Source: Bradyrhizobium sp. 195 (lineage in GTDB: Bacteria; Pseudomonadota; Alphaproteobacteria; Rhizobiales; Xanthobacteraceae). From it: a stretch of 64,000 nt of DNA. The DNA lies in NCBI RefSeq assembly GCF_023101665.1, contig NZ_CP082161.1:3720001-3784000 (forward strand), read 5' to 3'. The notes below the pieces were generated by a model. It was not told the DNA's origin. It searched no databases and saw nothing but the letters and a program-made list of their open reading frames with translations. Positions 26,784 to 36,333 of this stretch are shown here, in pieces (position 1 is the stretch's first letter; every line of letters begins with the position of its first letter). A program made the translations under genes and the position numbers.

Positions 26784-29172
26784 ATGGGAAATGTGATCGG
26801 CATCGGCGCCGCACCGAAGCGGAAGGAGGACCAGCGCTTTCTCACCGGCCGCGGCAACTACGTCTCCGACATCAAGCGGCCGGGCATGACGGCGGGCGTG
26901 TTCGTACGCAGCGCCGCATGGCCATGCGGCGCTGCGCGGCATCGACAGGAGCGCAGCGCTGGCCTCGCCCGGCGTCATAGCGGTGCTGACCGGCGACGAT
27001 GTCGCCGACGATGCACTGGGATCGCTGCCCTGCGGTTGGGGTATCACGGACGCCAAAGGCGTGCCGATGAAGGAGCCGCCGTTTCCGATGTTGGCCCAGG
27101 ACAAGGTGCGCTTCGTCGGCGACATGGTCGCTTTCGTCGTCGCGGAGACGCCGGAGCAGGCCAATGCGGCGGCCGAACTCTTGAAGGTCGACTACGAGGT
27201 GCTGCCCTCCGTGGTCGGCGTGCTCGAAGCTATCAGGCCGGACGCGCCGCAATTGTTCGACGACGTGCCGAACAACATCTGCTGCGATTGGGAGCTCGGC
27301 GACAAGGGCGCGGTCGAGGCCGCATTCAAGAAGGCGGCGCATGTCGCCAAGCTGAGCCTTGTCAACAATCGCCTGATCGGCAATCCCATGGAGCCGCGCG
27401 CGGCGATCGCCGAATACGAGCCGGGCACCGATCGCTACACGCTGTGGACCACGAGCCAGTTCCCGCACGTCGTGCGTTTCCTGATGGGCGCGCTGGTGCT
27501 GAACATCCCTCAGCACAAGCTGCGCGTCGTCGCGCCTGATGTCGGCGGCGGGTTCGGCGTCAAGCAGTTCCACTACGGCGAGGAGGCGGTCATTACCTGG
27601 GCCGCCAAGCGCGTGAGGCGGCCGGTAAAATGGGTCGCGAGCCGCTCGGAGGGCTACGTCTCCGATCGTCATGGCCGCGATCACGTCACGGAGGCCGAGC
27701 TCGCGCTCGACGAGACCGGCAAATTCCTCGCCTTCCGCGTCAACACGCTCGCCAATATGGGCGGCTACCTCTCGACCTTCGGACCGAACATCCCGACCAA
27801 TCTCTACGGGCCGCTGCTCGGCGGCGTCTACACCACGCCCGCGATCTACTGCAACGTGAAGGTGGTGTTCACCAACACGGTGCCGGTCGATGCCTATCGC
27901 GGCGCGGGCCGGCCCGAAGCGACTTTTGTGCTGGAGCGCATTGTCGACGTCGCAGCGAGCGAGATGGGAATCGACCGCGTCGAGATCCGCCGCCGCAACA
28001 TGATCCCGAAGGAGGCCTATCCGTATCAGACACCGGTGCTGGTGCAGTACGATTCCGGCGATCCCATAGGCTGTCTCGACGGTGCGCTGGTCGCAGCCGA
28101 CGTCAAGAACTTTGGCGTGCGCAAGGCGGCTTCTGCCAGCAAAGGCAAGTTCCGCGGTCTCGGTTACTCCACCTACGTCGAGGCTTGCGGCCTTGCGCCA
28201 TCGCGCTTTGCCGGACGGCTCGGTGCACGCGGCGGTCTCTACGAGAGCGCCACGGTGCGCGTGCATCCGACGGGGCAGGTGACGGTCATGATCGGCACGC
28301 ATAATCACGGGCAGGGCCACGAGACGACCTTCGCCCAGATCGTCTCTGACAAGCTTGGCGTCGCATTCGACAACGTCGACATCGTGTTTGGTGATACCGA
28401 CCGCGTCCAGTTCGGCATGGGGACCTATGGCTCGCGCTCGCTAGTCGTCGGAGGCGCCGCGCTGTCGAAGGCGACGGACAAGGTGATCGTCAAAGGCAAG
28501 AAGATCGCCGCGCATCTGCTCGAAGCGTCCGAGGCCGACATCCAGTTCGGGGCCGGCAAGTTTTCCGTCGCCGGTACGGACCGCATCAAGACGTTCGAGG
28601 AGATCGCGGGGGCCGCGTATGTCCCGCACGATTATCCGCTCGAGGTGCTTGAGCCGGGGCTGGAGGAGCAGGCCTATTACGACCCCATCAACTTCACCTA
28701 TCCCGGCGGCTGCCACATCGCCGAGGTCGAGGTCGATCCCGAAACGGGCACGGTCACCCTCGTGAACTACACCGCGGTCGATGATGTCGGCACGGTGATC
28801 AACCCGATGATCGTCGAGGGCCAGCTGCATGGCGGCATCGTGCAGGGCGTCGGCCAGGCGCTGTTTGAGAACGCGGTCTATGACGAGGGGTCCGGCCAGT
28901 TGCTGTCGGGCTCGCTGATGGATTACTGCATGCCGCGCGCCGATCATCTGCCGATGATGAAGGTTGCAACCCACTCGACGCTCTGCACCCACACGCCGAT
29001 GGGTGTGAAGGGCTGCGGCGAGGTCGGCACCATCGGCTCGCCGGCCGCCGTCATCAATGCGGTGGTGGACGCGCTTTCGCACCTCGGCGTCACGCATGTC
29101 GACATGCCGGCGACCCCGAACCGGATCTGGCGCCTGCTGCAAAACGCGTCGCTGCCGGTCGCGGCGGAATAG
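26784..29172 (+). pseudogene. Molybdenum hydroxylase large subunit (form II CoxL-like), one-base frameshift
   Basis: The protein reads in frame from ATG 26784 (GNVIGIGAAPKRKEDQRFL) through GVFVRS, then one extra G at about 26913 shifts the frame. Removing it restores [20 protein letters not shown] and joins the long downstream frame to 29172, giving a normal CoxL of about 795 residues. Downstream features are GGGFGVKQ, the active-site loop AYRGAGR (form II type, not AYxCSFR of proven CO dehydrogenases), [10 protein letters not shown] and the catalytic-Glu segment [10 protein letters not shown]. The molybdopterin-cytosine-dinucleotide cofactor binds here. Either a real inactivation or a base-calling error in the 30-base palindrome covering the site. 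Confidence 0.85.
26907..26936. repeat. 30-base perfect palindrome at the frameshift
   Basis: The arms are CGCAGCGCCGCATGG and its exact reverse complement, with no loop. The inferred extra G (about 26913) lies in the left arm and is what makes the two arms match perfectly; without it the arms would be imperfect. See the finding on templated insertion. Confidence 0.9.
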
Positions 29173-29183
29173 GGAGGACTACA

Positions 29184-29981
29184 ATGAAACCATTTGCCTA
29201 TCACCAGCCCGACCAGATTCCGGATGCGGCCAAGCTCCTGACCTCGATCGAGGACAGTAAGCCGGTTGCCGGGGGCATGACGCTGATCCCGACGCTGAAG
29301 CAACGGCTGGCCAATCCGCCGGCGCTGGTCGACCTGTCGAAGCTCGCAAACCTCAAGGGTATCACCGACGGCGGCACCACCATCACCATCGGCGCGATGA
29401 CGCCGCATGCGATGGTGGCGGGCTCGAGGCTGGTGCAGACCAAAATCCCCGGCCTCGCGGCGCTGGCTTCGATGATCGGCGATCCCGCTGTGCGCAGTCG
29501 CGGCACCATCGGCGGCTCGGTCGCGAACAACGATCCGGCTGCTGATTATCCCGCCGGCGTGCTCGGCCTTGGCGCCACCGTCGTCACCAGTAAGCGCGAG
29601 ATCGCTGCCGACAAGTTCTTCCGCGGCTTGTTCGAAACCCCGTTGGAGCCGGGCGAGATCATCACTGCGATCCGCTTCCCCGTGCCGGTCAAGGCCGGCT
29701 ACGCAAAATTCAAGGCTCCGGCCTCGCGCTATGCGCTGGTTGGCGTGTTCGTCGCGCAGTTCGCCGATGGCGTTCGCGTCGCCGTCACCGGTGCTGGGCC
29801 CGGCGTGTTCCGCGTGCCGCCGATGGAGGCGGCGCTGTCGGGCAATTTCGATCCGTCCGCGATTGCGGCGATCAGGATCGACACCGAGGGCCTCACCTCC
29901 GACATCCATGCCGAAGCCGATTACCGGGCGCATCTCGTTACTGTGATGGCCAAGCGCGCCGTCGACGCGGCGCTCAGCTAG
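29184..29981 (+). CDS. FAD-binding medium subunit of a molybdenum hydroxylase (CoxM-type)
   Basis: 265 residues. It has the FAD-binding PCMH fold: N-terminal AGGMTLIPTLKQRL (the AGGxxL-type loop), then GDPAVRSRGTIGGSVANNDPAADYP (second FAD loop, given here from residue ~95 in part), and a C-terminal CoxM domain. It passes electrons from the iron-sulfur subunit to an acceptor. It starts 11 bases after the large subunit with GGGAGGA before ATG 29184, confirming an S-L-M operon. Confidence 0.93.
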   Translation: MKPFAYHQPDQIPDAAKLLTSIEDSKPVAGGMTLIPTLKQRLANPPALVDLSKLANLKGITDGGTTITIGAMTPHAMVAGSRLVQTKIPGLAALASMIGDPAVRSRGTIGGSVANNDPAADYPAGVLGLGATVVTSKREIAADKFFRGLFETPLEPGEIITAIRFPVPVKAGYAKFKAPASRYALVGVFVAQFADGVRVAVTGAGPGVFRVPPMEAALSGNFDPSAIAAIRIDTEGLTSDIHAEADYRAHLVTVMAKRAVDAALS

Positions 29982-29993
29982 CTCCTGGGTTTG

Positions 29994-31490
29994 ATGATGA
30001 CTGATGGTTCCGGCCGAACGGCCTTTCCGCCGGCGCCGACTGGCCTTGGCGCGCTTTCTGCAACCGACATCATGGCCGGCTACCGGCGCAAGGCCTTCAC
30101 GCCGCGCGATGTCGTCGACGAGACCATCGCCGCGCTTCAGGCGACGAACGAGGCCTGCAACGCGGTTGTGACGCCCATGTACGAGCAGGCGAGGGCAGAG
30201 GCCGACCGTCTCACGAAGGAGATGCGCGCCGGTGAGGCCAAGGGGCCGCTCGCCGGCGTGCCGGTGACGATCAAGGACCTCGTCTTCGTCGCGGGCGTGC
30301 CGGCCTATGCCGGCTCGCCGATGAACAAAGGCTTTGTGCCCGAGGACGATGCCGCGGTTGTGTCGGCGCTGAAGGCGGCCGGCGCGATCATTACCTGCAA
30401 GACCACGACCTGCGAGTCCGGCTATAAGTTGACGGCGGATAGCCCTGTCACAGGTATCACGCGCAATCCCTGGAATCCTGGTCGCACCAGTGGGGGGTCG
30501 AGCGGCGGCGCGGCGGCAGGCGTTGCCGCCGGCTGCGGTCCGATCGCGATTGGCACTGACGGTGTCGGCTCGATCCGTGTGCCGTCCTCCTTCTGCGGCG
30601 TGTTCGGCTTGAAGCCGACCTTCGGCCTCGTGCCGCGCTCGCCGGGCTTCTCGCCGCCGTCCTGGGCTTCGCTTGCCCATACCGGGCCGATCACGCGCAC
30701 CGTTTCGGACGCTGCGCTGACGCTCGGGATCATCGCCGGCTACGATGTGCGTGATGCCGCGAGTCTTCCGGTGTCCAGGCGCTGCTTCGATGCGAATGCT
30801 GGGCGCCTGGATGGTGTTCGTATCGGCGCCAGCGCCGATCTCGGCTATGCCGCCGTCAGCCCGGACGTGTGCGCAGCGTTTGACAAGGCGCTCGCCATTC
30901 TCGATTCCTGTGGCGCGCGGGTCACTATGGATGGGCCGGATCTCGATCCCGGAATTCTCGAGCATACGCTGAAGCCGATCGCACTCACCGAACAGGCTGC
31001 GGCGGTCGCGACCAAATCCGCAGCCGACCTCGCAAGCTCTGAGACGGACTACCAAGCCGTTGTCAGTGCCGGCCGTGACTACAGCGGCACGGACTACATC
31101 ACAGCGAGCTACCGCCGTGGCCAGGCGCGCAGCGCTTTCGTGAAGCTGTTCGAACGCGTCGATGCCCTCGTGACGCCGACTGTTGCAGTCACTGCATTCC
31201 AGGCTGGCCAGATCGGCGTCGATACCATCGATGGCAGGAAGGTCGATCTGCATCTTGGCTGGTCGCCCTTTACCTGGCCGATCAATCTTGCCGGTCTCCC
31301 TGCGGCGACGCTGCCCTGCGGCTTCGATCGTGATGGCATGCCGATCGGGCTTCAGATCATCGCGCCCTGGCTCGACGAGCCCACGATCTTCCGTATCGCG
31401 GCGGCGTTCGAGCAGGTGCAGCCCTGGGCGAAGTTCTGGCCGCCGGTGGCGCTACGTGAGGGCAGTGGAGGGCCCGTGAAGGGGTCTTAA
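29994..31490 (+). CDS. Amidase signature family hydrolase
   Basis: About 498 residues. The Ser-cisSer-Lys triad can be placed: Lys in PVTIKDLVF near residue 92, cis-Ser in GRTSGGSSGGAAAGVA, and nucleophile Ser in GTDGVGSIRVPSSFCGVFG. The C-terminus has the family's NLAGLPAATLPCGF segment. It hydrolyses an amide to acid and ammonia. Starts at 29991, 29994 and 29997 are all in frame; I use ATG 29994. It lies 12 bases after the CoxM gene and is probably the last gene of the 21.9-31.5 kb operon, so its substrate may be a lactam or amide made after hydroxylation (inference). Confidence 0.9.
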   Translation: MMTDGSGRTAFPPAPTGLGALSATDIMAGYRRKAFTPRDVVDETIAALQATNEACNAVVTPMYEQARAEADRLTKEMRAGEAKGPLAGVPVTIKDLVFVAGVPAYAGSPMNKGFVPEDDAAVVSALKAAGAIITCKTTTCESGYKLTADSPVTGITRNPWNPGRTSGGSSGGAAAGVAAGCGPIAIGTDGVGSIRVPSSFCGVFGLKPTFGLVPRSPGFSPPSWASLAHTGPITRTVSDAALTLGIIAGYDVRDAASLPVSRRCFDANAGRLDGVRIGASADLGYAAVSPDVCAAFDKALAILDSCGARVTMDGPDLDPGILEHTLKPIALTEQAAAVATKSAADLASSETDYQAVVSAGRDYSGTDYITASYRRGQARSAFVKLFERVDALVTPTVAVTAFQAGQIGVDTIDGRKVDLHLGWSPFTWPINLAGLPAATLPCGFDRDGMPIGLQIIAPWLDEPTIFRIAAAFEQVQPWAKFWPPVALREGSGGPVKGS

Positions 31491-31639
31491 TGCAATCGTG
31501 CAGGTGTTTTGCCCGACGTGTCAACTCAAGTACCGAACGAAAAGACGGCGCGGCTCTGCGAGAAGCAGCACGCGAAAATCCCTTTGCGAACAAGGGCCGC
31601 TCTACTGTGCATGGGGTTGTTTTCGAGTTTTTTAGCGGC

Positions 31640-32539
31640 CTAGCCCAGCTCGATCGGCGCGCCGCGGCCGCTGAGCTCTTCGTCGAGGCGGAGGTAGTGC
31701 GCGAGATAATCGTGCAGCGCGGTCGCCGCCTTCGAGGTTGCGCCGCTGGATTTGTAGAGCAGCAGCTCGATCTTCGGCAGCGGCGGCAGGCCCTCGTTGG
31801 CCCCGATCTCGCGCATCGCCGGCACCAGCGCGCTGCGGCCGAGCACGGTGACGGCCATGCCGGCGAAGGCCGCGGCCTGTAGTCCCCCGACGCTTTCGCT
31901 GACGCAGGCGATGCGCCAGCGCAGGTTGGCGCGTTCCAGCGTATCGATGGCGTAATCGCGGTAGATGTTGCCCGGCGGCAGCAGCGCCAGCGGGATCGGA
32001 CGCTCTTGGTGCGCGGCGGATTGCTCGCCCGTCATCCACACCAGCTGCTCGCGACGCACCACCTGGCCGCCGGTGAAGTCGTTCATGCGGGTCACGAGGG
32101 CGATGTCGACATCGCCGCGTTTGACGAGGCCGACCAGCGGTGTCGACAGTGCGCAATTCAGCTCGACCTGAACGCGCGGGAAGGATTTTCGGAACACGCT
32201 CAGAATCTGCGGCAGCATGAACGCCGCATAGAGGTCGGGCGTACCAAGCACGACCTGGCCTTCGATCTCCTGCGACGCCAGTTGCGAAATCAGCTCGTCA
32301 TGCAACCTCAGGATGGACTTGGCGTATGTGAGGACGGTGGTGCCGTCGTCGGTCAAGGTCAGCCTGCGGCCACCATGCTCGAACAGCTGCTTGCCGGTAA
32401 GCTCCTCCAGCCGCTGCAATTGCAGTGTGATCGCTGGTTGAGTGCGGCCCAGCCGTCGCGCGGTCTCAGTGATGCTGCCGGTCTCGACCACGGAGATCAG
32501 CGAGCGGAGCATGCGGATGTCGAGGCTGATGAGGTTCAT
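31640..32539 (-). CDS. LysR-family transcriptional regulator
   Basis: About 299 residues. N-terminal winged helix-turn-helix: LRSLISVVETGSITETARRL and TQPAITLQLQRLEEL; then a LysR substrate-binding domain from about residue 90 (EGQVVLGTPDLYAAFML). ATG 32539 matches the usual LysR start; in-frame codons upstream to 32593 are unlikely. It is convergent with the amidase operon and separated by about 90 bases from the second LysR gene on the same strand. Candidate regulator of one of the flanking catabolic operons. Confidence 0.88.
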   Translation of the reverse strand: MNLISLDIRMLRSLISVVETGSITETARRLGRTQPAITLQLQRLEELTGKQLFEHGGRRLTLTDDGTTVLTYAKSILRLHDELISQLASQEIEGQVVLGTPDLYAAFMLPQILSVFRKSFPRVQVELNCALSTPLVGLVKRGDVDIALVTRMNDFTGGQVVRREQLVWMTGEQSAAHQERPIPLALLPPGNIYRDYAIDTLERANLRWRIACVSESVGGLQAAAFAGMAVTVLGRSALVPAMREIGANEGLPPLPKIELLLYKSSGATSKAATALHDYLAHYLRLDEELSGRGAPIELG

Positions 32540-32630
32540 GAGGGCACTCGTTTCACCCGGTATTATGCAAAATTTGTGCTCAGTGCCTCTCAACGATGAC
32601 CGGGCGCTGGATCAGGCCGCGGGCCGGCAC

Positions 32631-33518
32631 TCAGTTCAGTAAACAGCTTGCTTGCCGCACTTCGCTCAAGAAGGCCTTGGCGAGGCGCGACAGGGGTTCT
32701 GCTTCCGACCATAGCATATAGGCCACCGCCTGCGTCGCCGGCGCGAAGGGCCGCACGACCAGGCCGTTGCCGCCGTTTTGCCGCGGCGAGAAGGGGTCGA
32801 CCACGGCGACGCCGACGCCGGCGGCCGCCAACACGCAGGCAGTGTTGCAATAGCGCACTTCCACGGTCGATTGGAATGGCGCGCCGGCGCGGGCAAAGCT
32901 CTCGCGCACGGCCTCGCCGAGCCGCGTTCCGCGCTCGAGTCCGATAAAGGGCAGGCCGACAAGGTCAGCCGCGGAGACGATCGGCTGCGCGGCGAGCGGA
33001 TGTGTTGGCGGCAGCACGCAGACCATCTCGCCGGTGTGCACAACCTCATGCGCAATGCCCGGATGATGTGTGAGCCCGAGCGCGAAGCCGAGCTCGGCGA
33101 CATGGCTCAGCACGCCCTCGATGATGCCCTCGTAGCGGCGGACGTCGAAGAACACCCGGGTCTCGGAGCGACTGCGCAGGAAGGCCGACAGAGCCGATGG
33201 GATGATGCTATAGGCAAGCGGCGGCGTCGCCACGATCGACAGATGTCCGGACCGATTCTCGCGCAAATCGCGCACGCGGCTTTCGAGCTTGGCATGCAGC
33301 GCGAAGATCGCTTCGCTCTCCTTGTAGAGCGCCATAGCCTCGGCGGTTGGAAACAGCCGGTTGTTGACGCGCTCGAACAGCGCAAAGCCTGCTTGTGCTT
33401 CCATGGACTTCAGGGCGTTGCTGACGGCCGGCTGCGAGAGCGCGAGCTCATCGGCTGCCGCCACCGTGGTGCGGTGGCGAATGACGGCACGCAGGATCTC
33501 GAGCTGGCGCAGGTTCAT
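32631..33518 (-). CDS. LysR-family transcriptional regulator
   Basis: About 295 residues starting MNLRQLEILRAVIRHRTTVA, with helix-turn-helix ALSQPAVSNALKSMEAQ and an effector domain (SGHLSIVATPPLAYSIIP). ATG 33518 fits the LysR norm; the ATG at 33545 would add nine residues. It is transcribed divergently from the N-carbamoylase gene at 33670 with a 150-base gap, the classic LysR arrangement, so it probably controls the 33.7-43.8 kb operon. The gap contains T-N11-A type sequence but no site I would call with confidence. Confidence 0.9.
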   Translation of the reverse strand: MNLRQLEILRAVIRHRTTVAAADELALSQPAVSNALKSMEAQAGFALFERVNNRLFPTAEAMALYKESEAIFALHAKLESRVRDLRENRSGHLSIVATPPLAYSIIPSALSAFLRSRSETRVFFDVRRYEGIIEGVLSHVAELGFALGLTHHPGIAHEVVHTGEMVCVLPPTHPLAAQPIVSAADLVGLPFIGLERGTRLGEAVRESFARAGAPFQSTVEVRYCNTACVLAAAGVGVAVVDPFSPRQNGGNGLVVRPFAPATQAVAYMLWSEAEPLSRLAKAFLSEVRQASCLLN

Positions 33519-33669
33519 ATAAGTCCAGATTATACTCTTGGCCAAAAGATCATAGCACAGCGAATTGATTTTGCAGCGGCGTTTCCGCCTAATGGCGCCG
33601 GATTTGCACGCTGTATCAAAGAGTTCTGTCGCCTATTGAGGCAGCAGCGCGCACAGATTGGAGGCAGTC

Positions 33670-34626
33670 TTGGTTCGTGTCCTTCGCGCGGCCGCCGCCC
33701 AGATGGGGCCGACGCAAAAAGCCGATACGCGGGAGCATACGCTGGCCCGAATGCTTGGCTTGTTGGAGGAGGCGGCCGCGCGCGGCGCGAGCCTTGTGGT
33801 GTTTCCGGAGCTCGCCTTCACCACTTTCTTTCCGCGCTGGCTGCTCGAAGGCGCAGCCCTCGACCAATATTTCGAGCGCGTCATGCCGAACCCGCAGGTC
33901 GCAAAACTGTTCGATCGCGCCCGCGCGCTGCGCATTGGCTTCTATGTCGGGTATGCCGAGCAGACGGCAGACGGCCGGCGCTACAACTGCGCCATCCTGG
34001 TCGATCGCGCCGGCGAGGTTGTCGGCCGCTATCGCAAGGTGCACCTGCCGGGTTCGGTCGAGCCGCGGCCGGGCGCGCTCTACCAACAGCTCGAAAAGCG
34101 CTATTTCGACTATGGTGACCTCGGCTTTCCTGCGTTTCGCGCCGGCCCGGCCTGGAGCCACGCGATCATGGGCATGATGATCTGTAACGACCGTCGTTGG
34201 CCGGAATCCTGGCGCGTGCTCGGCCTTCAGGGCGTCGAGCTTGTCTGCATCGGCTACAATTCAGCTGCCTATGATCCCAATGGCGGCACCACGGAGGATG
34301 CTTCCTTGCGCACCTTCCATTCAATGCTCGTCACGCAGGCCAACGCCTACATGAATGCCACATGGGCCATCTCGGTCGCCAAGGCGGGCGAGGAGGACGG
34401 CTCCGGGCTGATCGGTGGCTCCTGCATCGTCGATCCCAATGGCCGCATCGTGGCGCAGGCAGCGAGCCTGGCGGACGAGGTGATCGTCGCCGACATCGAT
34501 CTCGATCTCTGCCGGCAGGGGAAGGACAAGATGTTCAACTTCGCCGCCCACCGGCGGCCGGAGCAATACAGAGTGATCACGGAGCGCGCCGGCGTCATCG
34601 AGCCGGCCGTTCTCGATGCGGATTGA
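33670..34626 (+). CDS. N-carbamoyl-D-amino-acid hydrolase (nitrilase superfamily)
   Basis: 318 residues, the length of Agrobacterium D-carbamoylase, and similar throughout: FPELAFTTFFPRW, KVHLPG, KRYFDYGDLGFP, ICNDRRWPESWRV, FNFAAHRRPEQY. The Glu-Lys-Cys triad is Glu47, Lys123 and Cys172. The enzyme cleaves N-carbamoyl-D-amino acids to D-amino acid, ammonia and CO2. TTG 33670 has GGAGG five bases upstream and gives the family start; TTG 33658 is in frame but badly placed. It opens a long plus-strand operon. The name rests on motif match; ureidopropionate-type substrates remain possible. Confidence 0.88.
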   Translation: MVRVLRAAAAQMGPTQKADTREHTLARMLGLLEEAAARGASLVVFPELAFTTFFPRWLLEGAALDQYFERVMPNPQVAKLFDRARALRIGFYVGYAEQTADGRRYNCAILVDRAGEVVGRYRKVHLPGSVEPRPGALYQQLEKRYFDYGDLGFPAFRAGPAWSHAIMGMMICNDRRWPESWRVLGLQGVELVCIGYNSAAYDPNGGTTEDASLRTFHSMLVTQANAYMNATWAISVAKAGEEDGSGLIGGSCIVDPNGRIVAQAASLADEVIVADIDLDLCRQGKDKMFNFAAHRRPEQYRVITERAGVIEPAVLDAD

Positions 34627-34651
34627 TTCACGGCGCGGGCAAGGACCTGAC

Positions 34652-35479
34652 ATGATACGCTTCCCGATGTTCACCGGCTTCGCGGCGCTTTTCGCCATCA
34701 GTTCGGCGCAGGCGGCCGAGCTGCCGTCAGAGATCAAGCAGGCCGGCACATTGCGGCTCACGGTCAATTCGACCTACGCGCCGATGGAATATCGTGATCC
34801 CGCGACGAACGAGCTCGTGGGGCTCGACATCGATCTCGCGGGCGAGTTGGCCAAGCGGCTCGGTGGCCTCAAGATCGTCTGGAGCGAGACGCCCTTCGCC
34901 GAGCTGATCCCCTCGCTCCAGACCAAGCGGGCCGATTTCATCATCTCGGGCATTTCCGACCGCAGCTCGCGGCGCGAGACCGCGGATTTCATCGACTATC
35001 TGACGACAGGTCCGCAGTTTTTCGTGATGGCGGAGAGCGAGGCCAAGGCTGCCACCGATCTCTGTGGCAAGAAGGTCGGCACGACGCGCAGCACGAGCTT
35101 TCCCGTCGAGATCGACAAGTGGAGCAAGCAGAATTGCGAGGCGGCCGGCAAGCCTGCCATCCAATACGTTCCCGGCGAGAATTCGATCGACGTGCGCAAC
35201 CAGCTCAAGCAGGGCCGCATCGACGCTGCGGTGCAGGGCAGCGAGACCTTGCCATATGCCCAATCGCAGGAGGCCGGAAAATATCGCCTCGTCGGCGAGC
35301 CCTTCGCCAAAGGTTATCAGGGCATCATGTTCCGCAAGGATGACGTCGTCTTGCGCGAGGTGGTGACGGAAAAGCTCAGCGCGATGATCGCCGACGGGAG
35401 CTACAAGGCCATCCTCGACAAATGGGGGCTGGGCGCGAACGCAGTCGCCGAGCCCTTGATGAACGCGGCTCCGCAATGA
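34652..35479 (+). CDS. Polar amino acid-type ABC transporter substrate-binding protein (copy 1)
   Basis: 275 residues. Signal peptide of about 21 residues (FTGFAALFAISSAQA), then ELPSEIKQAGTLRLTVNSTY and PMEYRDPATNELVGLDIDL, typical of family 3 binding proteins. ATG 34652 is preferred over an in-frame GTG upstream. Its last codons overlap the permease ATG (ATGA). A paralogue, 37110-37925, follows the ATPase in the same operon, so one membrane complex may be served by two receptors. Confidence 0.9.
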   Translation: MIRFPMFTGFAALFAISSAQAAELPSEIKQAGTLRLTVNSTYAPMEYRDPATNELVGLDIDLAGELAKRLGGLKIVWSETPFAELIPSLQTKRADFIISGISDRSSRRETADFIDYLTTGPQFFVMAESEAKAATDLCGKKVGTTRSTSFPVEIDKWSKQNCEAAGKPAIQYVPGENSIDVRNQLKQGRIDAAVQGSETLPYAQSQEAGKYRLVGEPFAKGYQGIMFRKDDVVLREVVTEKLSAMIADGSYKAILDKWGLGANAVAEPLMNAAPQ

Positions 35480-36333
35480 AGGCAGCGCCCGCCCTCGCTG
35501 AAGGATTTCCCGATCTCTCCGGGATGCATGTTGCGCGCGAGCCGCACTGGTTCCGCTGGTTCAGCGCGGCCCTAATCGTTCTCGTGCTTGTCGCCATCGC
35601 CCGCGCGTTCGCGAACGGCCAGATCGAATGGTCCTACGTCAGCCGCTTCCTGACCGCCAAAGTCATCCTGGAAGGCATCGTCAACACGATGGTGATGGCC
35701 GTGCTCGCCATGGCGCTCGGCATCTTTCTCGGCGTTGTGGTCGCGATCATGCGTCTCTCGCCCAATCCGGTGCTGAAATCGGTCGCCGCCGGCTACACCT
35801 GGCTGTTCCGCGGCACGCCGCTGATCCTCCAGCTCCTGTTGTGGTTCAATCTCGCGCTGGTGTTTCCGACCATCGGCATTCCCGGCCTGTGGAGCGCGCG
35901 GGCCGTCGACATCATGACGCCGTTTCTCTCCGCTCTGCTCGGGCTCGGCATCAACCAGGGCGCCTACACGTCCGAAGTGATGCGGGCGGGGATGCTGTCG
36001 GTTGACGTCGGGCAGTACGAAGCTGCGCAGGCCATCGGCATGGGGCGGCTGCGTGCGCTGCGCCGGATCATCCTGCCGCAGGCGATGCGGGTGGTGATCC
36101 CGCCGATCGGAAACGAGTTCATCGGCTTGGTGAAGGCCACCTCGCTCGCCAGCGTCATCCAGTATCCGGAGGTGCTGCATAACGCCGAGAACATCTACTA
36201 CGCCAATTCCCGCGTGATCGAGCTCCTGATCGTTGCCGGTCTCTGGTATCTTCTCGTGGTGTCGATCTTGACGCCGCTTCAGATGCTGCTCGAGCGACGC
36301 TTTGCCCGCGGCACCATGCAGTTCGTCCGATGA
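35476..36333 (+). CDS. Polar amino acid-type ABC transporter permease
   Basis: 285 residues: an N-terminal cytoplasmic stretch of about 40, then several membrane segments, [18 protein letters not shown], and the EAA loop [20 protein letters not shown] followed by [16 protein letters not shown]. His/Glu/Gln/Arg-opine family. ATG 35476 overlaps the preceding stop. Only one permease gene is present, so the channel is probably a homodimer, which is known in this family. Confidence 0.92.
   Translation: MKAAPALAEGFPDLSGMHVAREPHWFRWFSAALIVLVLVAIARAFANGQIEWSYVSRFLTAKVILEGIVNTMVMAVLAMALGIFLGVVVAIMRLSPNPVLKSVAAGYTWLFRGTPLILQLLLWFNLALVFPTIGIPGLWSARAVDIMTPFLSALLGLGINQGAYTSEVMRAGMLSVDVGQYEAAQAIGMGRLRALRRIILPQAMRVVIPPIGNEFIGLVKATSLASVIQYPEVLHNAENIYYANSRVIELLIVAGLWYLLVVSILTPLQMLLERRFARGTMQFVR

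Noticed and set aside
26784..27539. Programmed frameshift in the large-subunit gene
   Set aside because: No slippery heptamer or spacing typical of programmed shifting is present. The single extra base in a palindrome is better explained by mutation or sequencing error.
26290..29981. Aerobic CO dehydrogenase
   Set aside because: The active-site loop is AYRGAGR, the gene order is S-L-M, and no Cox accessory genes are present, so a general molybdenum hydroxylase is the safer call.
28944..31253. 769-codon antisense open frame across the CoxM and amidase genes
   Set aside because: It crosses two well-supported plus-strand genes, is rich in Arg/His/Ala as expected of a mirrored high-GC frame, and has no family pattern.
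31491..31639. Small gene in the gap between the amidase and LysR genes
   Set aside because: Frames there are short and lack start signals; the TGTTTTGCCCGACGTGTCAA stretch looks like a dispersed Bradyrhizobium intergenic sequence, but I cannot confirm that here.
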